A stretch of DNA of 64,000 bases, from positions 2,108,001 to 2,172,000 of the forward strand of contig CM031559.1 of the NCBI GenBank assembly GCA_018466975.1. The letters are read 5' to 3'. This DNA is from Sparassis latifolia (Eukaryota; Basidiomycota; Agaricomycetes; Polyporales; Sparassidaceae). Shown piece by piece: positions 15,159 to 28,164 of this stretch. Numbering within the stretch: the first letter of the stretch is position 1; every line of letters starts with the position of its first letter. The translations under genes were made by a program, and so were the position numbers. The notes beneath the pieces were generated by a model. That model saw only the letters and a list, made by a program, of their open reading frames with translations. It was not told where the DNA came from and ran no database searches.

Positions 15159-15799
15159 TGTTACAACGCCCCACTTGTGGCGCGTCTTTTCTTTTTCTTT
15201 TCCTTGTTCTCGTTATGTTACCAGACCACGTGATACAACACGTGACTCATTGGAGCGCAACCTCCGATTCTTTACCCAGATGTCCAGAACCCCTAGTCTA
15301 GGGTTACACCGGATCCAACTCCGGACCTTTTTCTTATCGCGCATGCAAGACGTGCATGTACGCCTCATCTTTACCTCGTTCTGATACACGACTCGTTATC
15401 CCCATTAGTACTGATTATCTCTCACGACCTTACTCAGCTTTCTCATACATATTACTTCCTCGCTGTTACCTTGCCCAGATATCGTTTCACCTTATCTAGC
15501 CAATGAACGATCTCGCATTACTGCGTAGTACTGCGGATACCTTTTGTACAAATAGACGACCTTGTCGAGCTGGATCCCCATCTCGACCTGGTTACCATTA
15601 AACCAGCTTTTCACTTGCCTTTGACTGAGATCGACCGTCAGTAGCAGACAGCTACTACGAGTCATAAGAACGAACTCTGATCGACCTTCAGTGCGAAGAC
15701 ATCGCCAGAAGTGTCACTTGAACGGACTTGTGTCTTAGACTAAGACCTTGTCTCGTGAACGACTCGACTAGATGCTCGTGTTTCGCTGTCGCAGTAACA
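15159..15799 (+). repeat. 3' LTR of Ty3-2 (641 bases)
   Basis: Second copy of the LTR at 7837-8472, starting TGTTACAACG and ending GCAGTAACA. It is the better preserved copy and has the full palindromic termini. Confidence 0.95.
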
Positions 15800-15804
15800 C
15801 AGAC
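15800..15804. repeat. Target site duplication CAGAC, right
   Basis: Exact copy of 7832-7836 flanking Ty3-2. Confidence 0.93.
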
Positions 15805-18379
15805 TGCGATACCCTCCCCAGCATTTCTCTTCTCGCCTCCCAAGGACTCTCAGATTATAGCAGTCCTGAAGTGACTTAAGGATTTCAAGGCTCTGGGCCT
15901 GGACAAGATCCCTAACGAGGTATACAAGTGGTGCGCAGTCCTTCTCCTCCCATTTCTTGGTCCCCTTTTTCGCACTACGTTCACTCTTAAGTTCTACCTG
16001 AGCGACTGGAAACTGTCTGACACTGTAGTGCTCAGGAAACCCGGCCGCCCAGACTACACGGTTGCAAAGGCCTACCGCCCTATTGCACTACTCAACTGCA
16101 TTGGTAAGATTCTCTCAGCTTGCATTTCTGAGACACTTGTACACGAGGCAGAGATTAACAACCTCCTGGCGACCGGTCACATGGGAGGCAGACCTGGTCG
16201 CACCACAACTGACTCCTTACACCTACTAATGAAGACAGTGAAAGATGCCTGGCGTCGTAAGCAGGTAGCCTCAGTCCTCTTTCTAGATGTCAAGGCAGCT
16301 TTCCCTAGCGCACTTCCAGAACGACTACTTCACAACATGCGCATGAGGGGAGTCCCCATAGCAATTGTTGAATGGATCCGGCGCTGTCTCGAAGGACGCT
16401 GTACCCGTTTGTTGTTCGACAACTTCGCATCTGCAATCTTCGAGATCCTCAGAGGCATCGACCAAGGCTGTCCCCTCTCCATAATCCTTTGTCAGTTCTA
16501 CAACTCAGATCTACTTGAATGTGCCCGCCATCACGGAAGAGCCCTGGGCCATATTGACGATGTTGCACTAGTGGCTGTCGGTGACAGCTTTGAAGATACC
16601 CACGGAACTCTGCGTCACTGCATGGATGGCCCGAAAGGAGCGATGTCATGGTCGCTAGAGCACCAGTCCAAATTCTCCATGGAAAAATTCGGACGGCTGA
16701 ACATGGCTTCAATGAGCACGAGTATCGGGTCCGTGCTACAACTCCGGTCATGCACAGTACAACCTAATGCTGTATACAAATTTCTCGGCATTCTCCTTGA
16801 CTACAGACTGCGCTTCCACGAACACACAACCTTTGCACTTGCAAAGGGCACAGCATGGGTACAACAATTCCGTCAGCTCGCAAAGACGAAAACAGAAGTT
16901 CCATTTCCATACATGCACCGGCTCTACCTGGGAATTGCAGTACCGTGCATGCTCTATGCGGCCAATATTTTCCTCACACCTATGCGCACACTCCCAGATC
17001 AGATGAAAACACATGGCTCAGTGTCAGCAATCAAGGCCCTAGCACGGGTTCAGCGTCAAGCGGCCCTCCTGATCACAGGTGCTCCCATCCACCTCCACTA
17101 ATGCCCTGGATGCCCATGCAAACCTCCTCCCCCTCTGCTACCTTGTCGACAAGGTCTGTTAACATGCAGCATCCCGCTTGTGCACCCTCCCAGAATCACA
17201 TCCCCTTTATCCCGAAATCGCTAACGCCAGCAGACGCCTCGTAAAGTCGCATTGCTCCCCCCTACATGAAATTCTTCATGCATACCAGATCTTTCCAGGG
17301 CCTATCGAGACTGTTCTACCAGTACGACTTCACCCGACGTGGTTCCCCAGGTTCCAAGTGTCTATCGCTCACAGCAAGGAAGCAGCTGAGAAGGAGGAGC
17401 TGGAGTGGGCATCAGCATCAGGCATACACATCTATACAGATGGATTCGACATTGACGGGGGAGTTGGAGCCTCCGCCGTGCTGTACCGACCGCACTCACA
17501 GCAAGTAAAGATCCTCCGCTACTATCTAGGTCCCTCCGCGGACCATACCATGTATGAAGTGGAGGTTGTGGGTCTCCTACTTGCCATCCAGTTACTAAAA
17601 TGAGAGATCAGTGTTCGCTCGGCATCCTGCGCAGCTGACAACAAAGCCTCGATACAAGCTACTAAGCTTCATCGCCCAGCACCGGGCCACTACCTGCTTG
17701 ACCAGCTTCACAAGGACATCGAAGCCCTCTATCGCTCCCACACGATCGACAGTGAACACCTCACCTTCCACTGGATCACGACATTGAAGGCAACGAGAGA
17801 GCTGACACCGAAGCCAAAGTTGCTGCTCATGGCCAATCCAGTCCCGCAGCCCATCTTCCTCTCTTTCTATGCAAATTGCTACCAGTCAGTGTCTCGAAAG
17901 TATGCCAGGCAGGTCTTGTGCAACTGAAGGAATGAGCAAAATTGTCATGGCGCAACTCGAAGAGAGGGCAAGATCTTCGCCGCATCGACCCTTTCATGCC
18001 ATCGAAGAAGTTTGGAAACCTCGTGGCCGGCCTTCCGCGATGCCACGCCAGCCTTCTCATCCAGCTCAGGATGGGACATGTCGCTCTTAACCATCACCTC
18101 TGGCGCATCAACAAATCTGCCACAGCAACTTGCCCCGCCTGTCACTCTCAAGCCGAGACAGTCCAACACTTCCTCCTCACCTGCCCGTCCTACAGCAAGC
18201 ACCACTTCGAACTCTTTTGCGAGATTGGATGGGCGGCCGGCTCCATATCCCGGCTGCTTACACGCCCGCAGGCCATTCAGCCTCTATTCCGTTACATTCA
18301 TGCGACGGGTCAGTTTCACAACACTTTCGGAGTTCTTGACACCCTCAACAAGCATTCTAACACACTCACAGAGAAGTAA
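15805..18379 (+). pseudogene. LINE ORF2 3' fragment: RT, RNase H, zinc C-terminus
   Basis: Continuation of the LINE interrupted at 7836. The RT domain (about 15870-17100) includes ALGLDKIPNEVYKW, AYRPIALLNCIGK, GGRPGRTTTDS, LFLDVKAAFPSALP, GIDQGCPLS and the catalytic pair in GHIDDVALVA, where His replaces the usual Phe/Tyr before IDD. An RNase H domain follows (about 17410-17690; IHIYTDGFDIDGGVGASAV, YEVEVVGLLLAIQLL). Near 18010-18210 is the zinc-binding C-terminus (CPACHSQAETVQHFLLTCPSY). Frame changes near 15880, 17100, 17600 and 17850 break the frame. The order EN-RT-RNase H plus zinc tail is that of Tad1-like fungal LINEs. Confidence 0.88.
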
Positions 18380-18900
18380 CTTGTATTCTACACTGTCCTC
18401 TGCTGACGTCGTGCCACAGATCAATACCTCCCTACAAGCTACCACTGCCCCCCTTCTACTACTATACTTGTTTTTTTCCCTTCCTAGTCCTAGCGATCGG
18501 GGGAGTTTTGACGGCTAGTGGGGGACCACTGGCCAGATCCCTGACAGCAGCAAGAGGCAAAGACCCGAGGGTGCATTCACCACTCAGAAGGGCATCAGGT
18601 TTAGATCCCGGTCCCTTGCACTCATGTGCCAGGACAGCCGCCAGAAGCGGCTTTCTCTCATTCTCACTCTTTTCTGTGCTACTCCTTCTTCCCCCCTTTT
18701 TATGAAATCTACTATAATACACACACTACTACTGACTCCTATCCCCTTTTCAGCCTCACCAGCCCAAGCTATGCATGGGCATCATGTTCTCTTTGTCCCC
18801 CTCACCAGCTTTACCCACTAGTTAGCTACGTTAGCACGATGTCTACCATAGGGCTTCGCCCTCGCAGACAAATAAATTTGAGCCAAAAAAAAAAAAAAAA
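18380..18900 (+). other. LINE 3' UTR with AATAAA and A16 tail
   Basis: Non-coding after the stop. AATAAA at 18871-18876 is followed by an uninterrupted run of 16 A at 18885-18900, the 3' end of the inserted cDNA. A matching target duplication cannot be checked because the LINE 5' end is outside the window. Confidence 0.8.
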
Positions 18901-20314
18901 GGGATCCTACCGCTACTTACACATTTGTTCTCACACCACATATTTGAGGTGTTCTCACATGTTCGCACAGATTTCAGCTGAAACTGCCTCCAGCATGAAG
19001 CCGCTCGTCATAGCTAGATTGGCAATGGTCAGAATGCTATCTAAGAGTGTTTGAGACTAACTTTAAATGACAAATTCCATATTCTAGGTGCACTTTGTGC
19101 ATTTTCTATGGCCATATTTTTGCATGTATATTTTTCATCTGCTTGTGGCATCATCCCCTACTCATCGAAAGGAGTCGATTGCATATTTCTTCGTATTTTT
19201 ATCTAATTAATTACGGGGCTGGCCAAAATTTTGGGTCCAAAACAGGAAATAATAAGAATTAGTGAAATCGGCTCGTGCAAATCGAGTCTCTGAGTCATAA
19301 GCATCACATTTGTGCAGTTTCCGAAAGTTTCCGGCACTCTTCGGACTCTGCATAATTGGACTAAAATAGTTACCGTGTTTGATTGTCCGCAACTGTAGGA
19401 CCTGTAGGACACGGTGTGAAAGTATTCTTGGCTGCACGATAGCTCTATCTTGGCATACCATTTTCCGGTGCAATTCGTATGAAATGAGGCTCGGAAGGCA
19501 ATATATTATTAATCAGGGTACGTAGAACATTGCAGTCAATAGTTATCATACAATATAGTGGCATAAAGTATCACAGCGGTGGAGCGCTAGAAACGACAGG
19601 GTGTCTAAGATGCGTAAGTATAGCTCGCAATCAATGTCTTCCGCCCGTGACTCATGAGCAGAATGGACTCTCTGTATGCACTCCTCCCCTCCCACCTGTA
19701 CTAGTAACCATGTACAGCAGCACCAACAATTAGTAGTACTACAATAAATGCAAGACAGGGTGCACCTTTGTCAACGGTAGTACCTCCACTGGCAAAAGTG
19801 GTGTCCAGGTCGGCAATGCAGTCCTTGAGGTCATGGATGCAGACCCTCCCAACCTGTGTGCATATCGAAGATCCTACTAGAGGGACAGGCACCGATAGTT
19901 TGTGAAGCAGATGTCGAACGTGCAATCCCAGCGGGGCCAGAGGGAAGTAGGCAGTGCAGAGAGCAAAACAGTGAGACACCATATGAAGTCTCCAGGCAGA
20001 TTTAGGGCTGGAGGATAAAGACTTTGAACTTCTGGGCATAGTAGAGAGACGGATAGCGTCGAAGCATTGATGTTCTGAAGATAGGAGCGTGTAGGAGCGC
20101 GTAGTTCTGTAGTATCTTGTAGCTCGGCTAGGAAACACTTGAATGTTCTTGCAGACGGAACGCGGCTTCGCCGAGTCGCCGAAAGATTCATGAGATCTAA
20201 ATTCCTCCCGACTCCTACATAGCGGTCGGTTTGCTACGCAGTCCTACACAGAGCTATGTAGGCAAGCAGATCTACTGAGACCTATGTAGAAGAGGCAGTC
20301 CTACAGTAAGAAAT
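18901..20314. other. Intergenic, no gene supported
   Basis: Moderately AT-rich sequence after the LINE tail. Short open frames on the minus strand at 19701-20191 (two overlapping frames) show no recognisable domain or consistent splice pattern. The direct words CTACATAG/CTATGTAG recur at 20213-20290. I see no RNA gene. Confidence 0.4.
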
Positions 20315-21542
20315 TCACTTTTGCAGATGCAGATGATCAGAGAACTGCAGGGGACTCTTGTTGTCACATATTTGTTGTTGCTCCAGCCGCAGGTATAAGG
20401 TGGTTAGTTCTGCGAAAGAGTAGTCGTCCGGTCGCTTCATGGTAAATGACGAAGGAAGTTGCAGATTGAAGTCGGAGGCAGGTCTTCCGGTGATCGTTTC
20501 CCACGGACCTTGTTCTACACCAATTTGTATATCTGCGATGCGCGATGGGTTCTGAACACAACTTCCAGAATAATAACACATACCCCAAGTTCGTTCAATA
20601 AAGTAGGTGAGATGTATGCTGAAGTCTTCGAATGCCCACGCCTTTTTGTGCTGCGGGAGAAGTAGATTTTCAGAATCGTCGCTTTTCCACTCCGTCAACA
20701 AATCTGAGCTGTGTGTAAGTTGCGAACAAATGAGACTGAGAAAATCCGTACGATATTGGCTTCTAAGGTATGCCAAGAAATTATCATCAAAGCTTTGCAA
20801 CCGTTCTGGAGCTGTCTTGCGCGTGAACGATCGGTATTTGACGCCCCTCGCACATGGTACATCAATTCTGAAAGGCAACAATATAAGTCCCTAACAGGAT
20901 AGAAACAACATCAACTTACTCCAGCGATCGCAAAGAATCGTCGGGACCGTATGGGCCTCCCATGCGTAGGTGTGCATTCCAGCCGGGAAGCTGATCTAAC
21001 CAGCAATTTATTTCCTTCGTGATCAAACTTCTCATTCCCGTGGAAACACTGAAGACATTGCTTTCATTATTGGCATTGGCGAGATATAAAAAATTACCTT
21101 TTGAAATTATTCATAGCCTTTGACAGGGGAGGAACTTCAACGACCTGTTCACACTGAGCATGGGCATCTTCCGTTCGGCGAGAGATTGCCTTCCCTTGTT
21201 CATCGACGTTACTCATCAAGTCGCTACCAGTTACATTTCGAGATATACCTTTGTTGACAACGGGCGCGCGATGATCTTTGAACTTATTTTCCTCTTCTTC
21301 ATACCATAGGCAAAACATCTGGGAGCGAATAAGGATATGAAAACAGGCCCAACCATACATGAAAACATGCTCACCTCGAAGTCATCAGGATCAATGGATC
21401 CATGAAAATGCCACACGCAACCAGGTAGCACATCATTTAGCACAAATGATTGGCACGCCGCATCTCCGTCGCTATCGCGAAGAATCTTCAACAATGTCTC
21501 CACGAATTCCCGCAGAAAATCCACTTTTTCCCGCCCACGCAT
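20315..21542 (-). CDS. Basidiomycete multi-copy family protein, intact 4-exon gene (356 aa)
   Basis: Exons 21375-21542, 21098-21318, 20920-21048 and 20315-20867 join in phase across GT-AG introns of 56, 49 and 52 bases and give 356 residues. The ATG at 21542 is the first in the frame; the frame is open further upstream without ATG. Motifs shared with the divergent gene at 23773-28164: FVLNDVLP near the N-terminus, LPGWNAHLRMGGPYG (middle), DVPCARGVKYRSFT, and RPDDYSFAELTTLYLRL near the end. No catalytic domain is recognised. Unlike its neighbour it stops right after the PDDYSF block and lacks the longer C-terminus. I know this family only as uncharacterised multi-copy genes of Agaricomycetes; function unknown. 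Confidence 0.78.
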
Positions 21543-23772
21543 CTCGGAGCTGTAGGACTGTGTTGCAAAGCTGGCAGAGGGTACAAGGTAAGAGAAAGTG
21601 CCGGCCACTCAAAGAACAGATAACAACATCGGCAGCGCAGCGCCATCTCATGCTCGTGCGAGTGCTCTTGGCTCAGTGATCGATCTTCCGTGGGAGCGCC
21701 GGGACCAAATTCGAAAACAATAATTTTGTACAGAAGTAACGCAGAAAACGTGAGGAAAGCACGCGACGGTGATGCCACGCTGCGCAGCACGTTCCATGGA
21801 AAAAGCTGCCATAGACAGTTGGCGCGACGGTAATCAGATGCGAAGGGAGAGCGCAAGAAAGCACACCCCCTTGTTGGATATGTACTGTACCGAATATTCC
21901 TGGGCTCACGGTCCCGCGCTTCAGGACCAACCTGCGGAGTGGAGAATGAAGCAGATAGCTTCCATCGCGCTGTCCATCACCATCGCACGGATGTTCCTTA
22001 CTTTGCCACGCAACCGCACTGCCTTTCACCTTGTCAGAGCGTCGACATTATTATAGTCACAGGCAGCGAAAAGCGACTCACGAGTTATGGTCGGTCATGT
22101 GTGCTCGGAGGGCCACTGAGTCATGCGAACTCCGCGTAAGTGAAGAGGGAAATACCACTACCTATAACGGTAAACGATGGAACCAGATAGTGTCATCGTT
22201 CACGTACCATGGGTGACGCATCGTAGGAACTTACTGGACGAACCCCTAAGCAAGCGCGGAGGAAAAGAGCACCACCCATGACAGTAAGCGATGGAATTAG
22301 CGAGCGTCGACGTTTACACATCGCAAAGGCTTTCTCACCTACGAAGGCCGACCGATGTCAAGGGAGAGAGCAACCAAAAGGGACACTGTACACCCACCGA
22401 CCATTCCAGCCCGTCAGAGCCTGTTGAACCAGAGAAAAAGAGATCTCGACCATTGCTTCCGATCAGATAGAGAACCTTCGCATGTGGACGTCAGTTAGAC
22501 TCCATCATGGCTGTCGAGGAGCGCATAAATTCCAGAATATCCCTATGGGCGTCCTTCAGCGGTGATCACATCAAGTCCGACCTAGTGTAGTGATGTTCCC
22601 GCGCCGATGCGGCCTGCCAGTGAACCAGAATCAGCTGAGTGAGCCAACGTCCGAAGTCCAGCGAAGAAGCGGGTTCTACAAGATCTTGCCCGATTTGGAA
22701 TGTATCCTTCTTCTACACCTTAAACCCGGTCTGAACCTCCGTTTGAAACGACATCAGAGCCATTTCCCAGGTCTGGAATTAATACCTTCTGGAGAATAGG
22801 CACTCGCCGGCGGACATCGGTTCTGAGCCTTCCAGGCGGTTGCAGACGAGTCTAGCGATGTCAGGCTGGACGGTGGCGACAAAGAATCGCTTGTTGACGG
22901 AATACTTGCGATTGAACTCTCATCTCTCACTGTACGTCCTCCCTGCTGCTTTGAGGAATTCGTTATCCTTGCGAGACTCGCGGGGAATACCCCCCGAGGT
23001 GTGCTGATCCTCCCACGTTTGAACTTTTCTCTGTTCCATTCGGAAGACGAGCGACAGCCCTTCTGACAAGGCAACAAAAATAATTGATTTGAATGGACTG
23101 AGATAGGGTATAACGTCTTGGGAAGAGGTATGACAATACTTCTGAGCGTGGAACAAGTATAAGAGAATTTAGTCTCGTCTTCAGGCGGACATGTCTTTCC
23201 AAATGGACACATCTCAACGGTCGCTTATGTAAGGACTCCTCTTTTCTCTTGCACTGCGGACGCTGATTTTCCTGATTCTGGAAACCATTTGAAGTTCCAT
23301 CAGGAAGGGCTTCTGATGACAGTGGTTGCGGGCTCGAGTTTCTTTTTGGAGACTTCTCACCCAATCTTTGCTCCTTTCGTAAGTCTTCGTGAAGGGTCAC
23401 ACACAGCCTTTGGTAGTGCCGTCCTTCTGACTAGCTTACTTCCCACAGTGCGGAATGCGTACCTGGGACGAACCACGCACAGCAGGAACTCTGCCTTTTT
23501 CGGAATTGCGAATTATCGTCTTTTTTGCGCGCAATGTTTCCAAACCTCCACCAGCTGATATGATTGGTTAATGCTATCGCATCCAGCCCCACTTTTATTC
23601 TCTGATTCGTGCGATTCGGCGTCACGTTTGACATTATTGGTTCCTCGGTGCGTCCACTGGCAAGTCCGGCGAATACTCGTATGTTGCACGTTCTTACCAT
23701 TCCCTCAAACCTGTCTCTCAGTTCTTGTTGCAAAGCAATCCCCACTGAAATAGTCCTAGTCACTAGTCGTCG
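21543..23772. other. 2.2 kb between two divergent family members
   Basis: Lies between two related genes transcribed away from each other and so holds both promoters. It contains open frames on both strands, the longest on the minus strand at 22754-23212 (Ser/Pro rich, ending SPEGINSRPGKWL), which could be an exon of a small minus gene with an upstream exon at 22963-23400, but the starts are not ATG and I cannot support it. No RNA gene or repeat seen. Confidence 0.35.
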
Positions 23773-25119
23773 ATGCCGCGTCGAGGTGGAGTAAATGCCG
23801 TTGCGACGGATACCCGCAAAGAAGCATTTCTCCAAAAGTACTTATCGTTGTTCTGGAGTGTAGTGGATACCGAAGGCAGAGGGGCCCCAAAACAATTCAT
23901 ACTAGACAATGTCTTGCCTAAGTGGGCGAAGGTGTTTGGCACACCTACAGATCCAGGATTCTCAGAGGTGTGGACGCTTCTCGTCATACCCGCCGTTAAG
24001 TTATTTTCTGATTGTTAGGAAGAAACTATACAAATGGTTTAGTAATAGGAACCGGAGGAAAGCTCGTCAACACATAGGACGAGTGGAAGTGGTCAAGTTC
24101 AAGGTCTCCACGCGGAAGCCGAGGTCTACCCCGGCGAAGAGCGCATTTGCTTCAACATTCGAATTAGACGATCTTGCGATGCAGCGCCGGTTAGACTTAG
24201 GTCTTCCGTCGCAATCGTTCCTCAAGGTAAGGACAGAGATACTGGATGAACGGTGGAAAGCATTGCCTCCGGAAGAACACCCTAAATACAGCGAGAAGGC
24301 GAAACAAATCGACGAAGAGAAGGCGAAGCGACAAAGTCCTGCGTCGGCTGATGATTATGCAATGTGAGTGCGAGGATAATTGATGAATCTCTGGCCGTGA
24401 GATTAATATTTGGTTCATGTATATGCAGGCTGGCAAAGAAAATGAGTGCGGTCGTAAATACTTCTATCAAGGAGTGGCAGAAACACCTTCCTGGTTGGAG
24501 TGTCCACCTGAAGATGGGCGGCACGTTCGGGGTCAATGGAGGATTAAAGTCCTGGGAGTCAGTTATGTGGCTATCCATATCTATTGGCACGTAACACATC
24601 CTATTTTCTATCTCAGATTTGACGTACCGTGTTTCGGAGGAATAAAATATCGCCAGTTCACAGATGGAGATGGCACAGGTCGATGGAAGAAGTTCGATGA
24701 CCACTTCATGTCATACCTCAAGCACCAACACCGTACGACCGATTGATACTTGACCTGCTTAACACTGATTTTAATCTAGGAATTTCTGAGGGTTGGACGA
24801 GCGACGATGCGGGAAATACGATGCTTCCCCCATACCAGAAGACGTGGACCTACGACGATTTCCTTCAGCGACTGCTTCTCTACTTCGAGCGGCACTGGGG
24901 TAAGTCTGTTCATGTCGTCGACGAATCAGCTCCCCGTTGGTTGATGACACCCTTATAGAGCACCAGACCAACACGACGACCATCCCCTGGGACAGTATCG
25001 TCGAGGATCCTTCTGCTTTCCTTGCGATAGACCTCCCAGCTGATTTCATTTTCAAACGCCCGAGCGATTATTCCTTCCCCGAACTGATCGAACTATACTC
25101 TCATCTTTCGGTCGCTGAA

Positions 25120-25642
25120 CAAGAGTTACTCGAGGCCCGGTAATATTTTCAAATGAAGCAGTGCGTTATACTCGGCGGAAAGGCAACGCAGTCAGTCGTA
25201 CCAGCGGTGAGCGAATTATTCAATAGATCTGTTCCGTATGTTGCGCTGACTAAGCTCAGATAACCTAAATACGCCGACCACTTCGCCCACATATTCTCAT
25301 CGCCGACAATCGGATTCGCGTTCTTCCGATACGAGGAAGGTGCGGTCATTCAGGGCGCATACGGAGGGCAAGTAGTTCCTTCCTTCACATCTGTTGCCGA
25401 AGGACGCTAAATCCTGGATCGTTGACCACTAGTGAACACCGGCCGTTCGCTGGGACCTTGGACCCAGGGAAAGCGCCTCCGTAGAGTTGAAACTAGTGGT
25501 AAGCACAGAGATCATATTGTCTTTGACAGCGCTGACGTCATTCTGTTTCCGAAGATGAGTCTGAATCTGATACCGAAGCATTGGAGGTCAAGGCGAGGAA
25601 CGAAGAACCAGGACGATCAGAGGGTAAGCGACATTGTTTCAA
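25120..25642 (+). repeat. Tandem duplication, unit 1 (523 bases)
   Basis: Begins CAAGAGTTACTCGAGGCC and ends GGTAAGCGACATTGT plus a few bases. It is repeated immediately at 25643-26148 with scattered substitutions and short indels. It contains an exon-like acidic block followed by a GTAAGC donor. Confidence 0.9.
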
Positions 25643-26148
25643 CAAGAGTTACTCGAGGCCCCGGTAATATTTTTCAAATGAAGCAGTGCGTTATACTCAG
25701 CGGAAAGGCAACGCAGTCAGTCGTACCAGCGGTGAGCGAATTATTCAATAGATCTGTTCCGTATGTTGCGCTGACTAAGCTCAGATAACCTACATACGCC
25801 GACCACTTCGCCCACATATTCTCATCGCCGACAATCGGATTCGCATTCATTCGTGGTGCGTACGCAGGGCAAGTAGTTCCTTCATTCATATCTGTCGCCC
25901 AAGCATGCTAAATGAAGCCCACTCTGGATTGCTGAATACTAGTTAATACTGGCCGTTCGCTGAGACCTTGGACCCAGGGAAAGCGCCTCCGTCGGATTGA
26001 AACTGGTGATAACCTCATAGATCATATTGTACTTTACAGTGCTGACTTCGTTCTGTTTCTGAAGATGAGTCTGAATCTGATACCGAAGCAGCATCGGAGG
26101 TCAAAGCGAGGAACGAAGAACCAGGACGATCAGAGGGTAAGCGACATT
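25643..26148 (+). repeat. Tandem duplication, unit 2 (506 bases)
   Basis: Copy of 25120-25642. It carries the same acidic exon end (SESDTEA...EGK) and the same splice donor. A short deletion replaces the middle of the segment encoding FRYEEGAVIQG in unit 1. Confidence 0.9.
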
Positions 26149-28164
26149 GTACCTTGCATCGGGTGTATATTGCAATCCGATTTTCAGCGGTGCCATCACG
26201 CACCCAAGCTCGACATGAAGACGACTCTTTTGCACACGTTGCACCTGCGTCAGTGATGCTGGATGGTATGTTTGCACGTCTATCTCACTGTTTCTGGATG
26301 ACACGACGTTGCAGTTGATGACGACCTGGCAGAAGTTGGTAATGGATCCTACCAAGGTTCTGATTCGAGCGTCACTCATTTTGCTGATGCCGTGGATTTT
26401 CCCTATATGGGGATGGCAGAGTACTCAAAGCGTCTTGACGATGGGGGCTCCAACCGTTTGGCGACGATTGAAGCAGAATCTCAATCTGGTCGACACAGAA
26501 CTCCTGACGATACTCTGCGAGTTGGTGACGCAGGTCATATAGTAGAGTCTTCTGTTGCTAGATCTTTTTTACAACAGTCCGACAGTGAAACATCCGCCAA
26601 TCAGCGAAGTACATCGGAATCCCAGACGGGCATAATAGGTTCGAATCGCAAGGGAGGATATAGTGCGGTACCTTCCAAAGTCCACAGTGTCGAGGATGAA
26701 AGGTGTTCAAACAATTATCCATCAAGCTCTAGCACCTCCCGGCCTGTCACCCAAGAACAAGCACCAGCGAATGGTAGGCGCTCTGGGTGTCAACAACGTT
26801 GGCATTCAATCACTAAGCATGATATTTCCTCTCACTATCCACTTTCAGGTCCATCTTGTAAATGCTGCGATCCGTTCAAACCAGTTTGGGCTTCTGGTAT
26901 CATAGCAGTGACTGGAGAAGACATAAAAGCAATGCTTCCTCTCGCTGACTGGTTGAAAGCTGTCGTCGCGAGTGTTCGTAACATGGATGTACCTTCCAAT
27001 TGCGGTGCATTCTTGACGTTGGTAAGAAGCACTATTAAGTTGAATCAGTATCTGCCAGTGAGAAATCCTTCCGAATCTCACTGAAACCAGAGCTTTGACA
27101 TGTTCATGCACATTATTTAGCCAGGAATGTTGTCGTCTGAGGCCCTACCGGAAATGGCCAACGAATGGGTGTCGAAAGCGCAGACATATCGCACTGCGCA
27201 CAAAAAAACACCTGCGGGCTTTCGTCAGCAGTGGGTGAGGTGGTGGCTCAGTTTGCAGCCCAAGTCGCGTCGAGTGCAGGGCTCTCCTGGGAATATAGAT
27301 CTACCTCACCCGGCTGAACTACACTCTACCCGTTGGACCGAACTCCTCAAGGGTGGACCAAATGGTATCATGTTGATCACGCGTTCGCTGGGTTTTTGCT
27401 TTCCTGCTCGCGTCAGTGACTCTGGAATGTCAGTGGCTCAGTGGCATAGATGGATCTATGATGTTAGTTGGGTATTCAGCCAAATACTCCAGAGGTAATG
27501 TCAATGCTATAGATGCTGATGTTATCCTCATATATGCTTCTGATAGAACCACATCATCGTCATTACCTGCAGCATCAACTTCACTTACATTGTCGCTCTC
27601 TCCCAATGCAACATCGTCTCAAAACCAATCTTCGCGGTCGCGGGTCACTTCATTATCTGAGCCTGTTGCAAATATTGCGTCATCTCCTGTTACTTTACCG
27701 CCTTCAGGTGCCATGGAAATTTCTTTGTCACCAACTCAATCAGTACCCTTACCTGTTGGCATTATTTCATCGCCTCCGACAGCTTCGCCATCTCCTATGG
27801 AGGATACTCAGCGAACAGGAGTCTCCCTTGATACTGGTGTGAAGGGCAACAAACCGAAGGAAACGCGACGCTCTAGGCAGGCCCTGAACAAACCAACAAC
27901 CGCTGCAAACACTAGATATTCGTAAGTCCCTTGAGACTTTGCTTATCTGCAACTTACGTACACGCTTCATACAAGCATGCGTGAAGTGCTGGATAAACGC
28001 CATATCAACATTCGAGCAGCTGAAGCGAACGAAAAAAGGTGAGTATCCTCAATGATTTTCAAAAACATCAATTTATGCTTCTGGACAGAAACGGGTTGGA
28101 TTATATATCACCCCAGACTAAGGAAGAGGAATTAAAGAGGGAGAAGAATAGAAAGCGCCGCTGA

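Larger units (their letters stand above)
23773..28164 (+). pseudogene. Longer paralogue of the 20315-21542 gene, multi-exon, frameshifted, with internal duplication
   Basis: The ATG at 23773 opens MPRRGGVNAV..., with FILDNVLPKW matching its neighbour. Next come a basic KLYKWFSNRNRRKARQ segment, an HMG-box-like stretch (ILDERWKALPPEEHPKYSEKAK, about 24240-24300), LPGWSVHLKMGGTFG, DVPCFGGIKYRQFT, a 1-base frameshift near 24745, and RPSDYSFPELIELYSHL (about 25060-25100). Then follow a 0.5 kb tandem duplication (25120-26148), an acidic exon (SEDESESDTEA) with GTAAGC donor, a region with VTGEDIKAMLPLADWLKAVV (about 26910), a Trp-rich block (FRQQWVRWWLSLQP, about 27220-27490), a Ser/Pro-rich exon, and a last exon ending EELKREKNRKRR at 28164. 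The Trp-rich block recurs in uncharacterised basidiomycete proteins. Exon junctions in the middle are uncertain. Confidence 0.65.

Noticed and set aside
19701..20191. Minus-strand gene after the LINE
   Set aside because: Two overlapping frames with no motif and no consistent splice sites.
22754..23400. Two-exon minus gene between the divergent family members
   Set aside because: Frames have no ATG start and no convincing splice pair; kept only as a remark.
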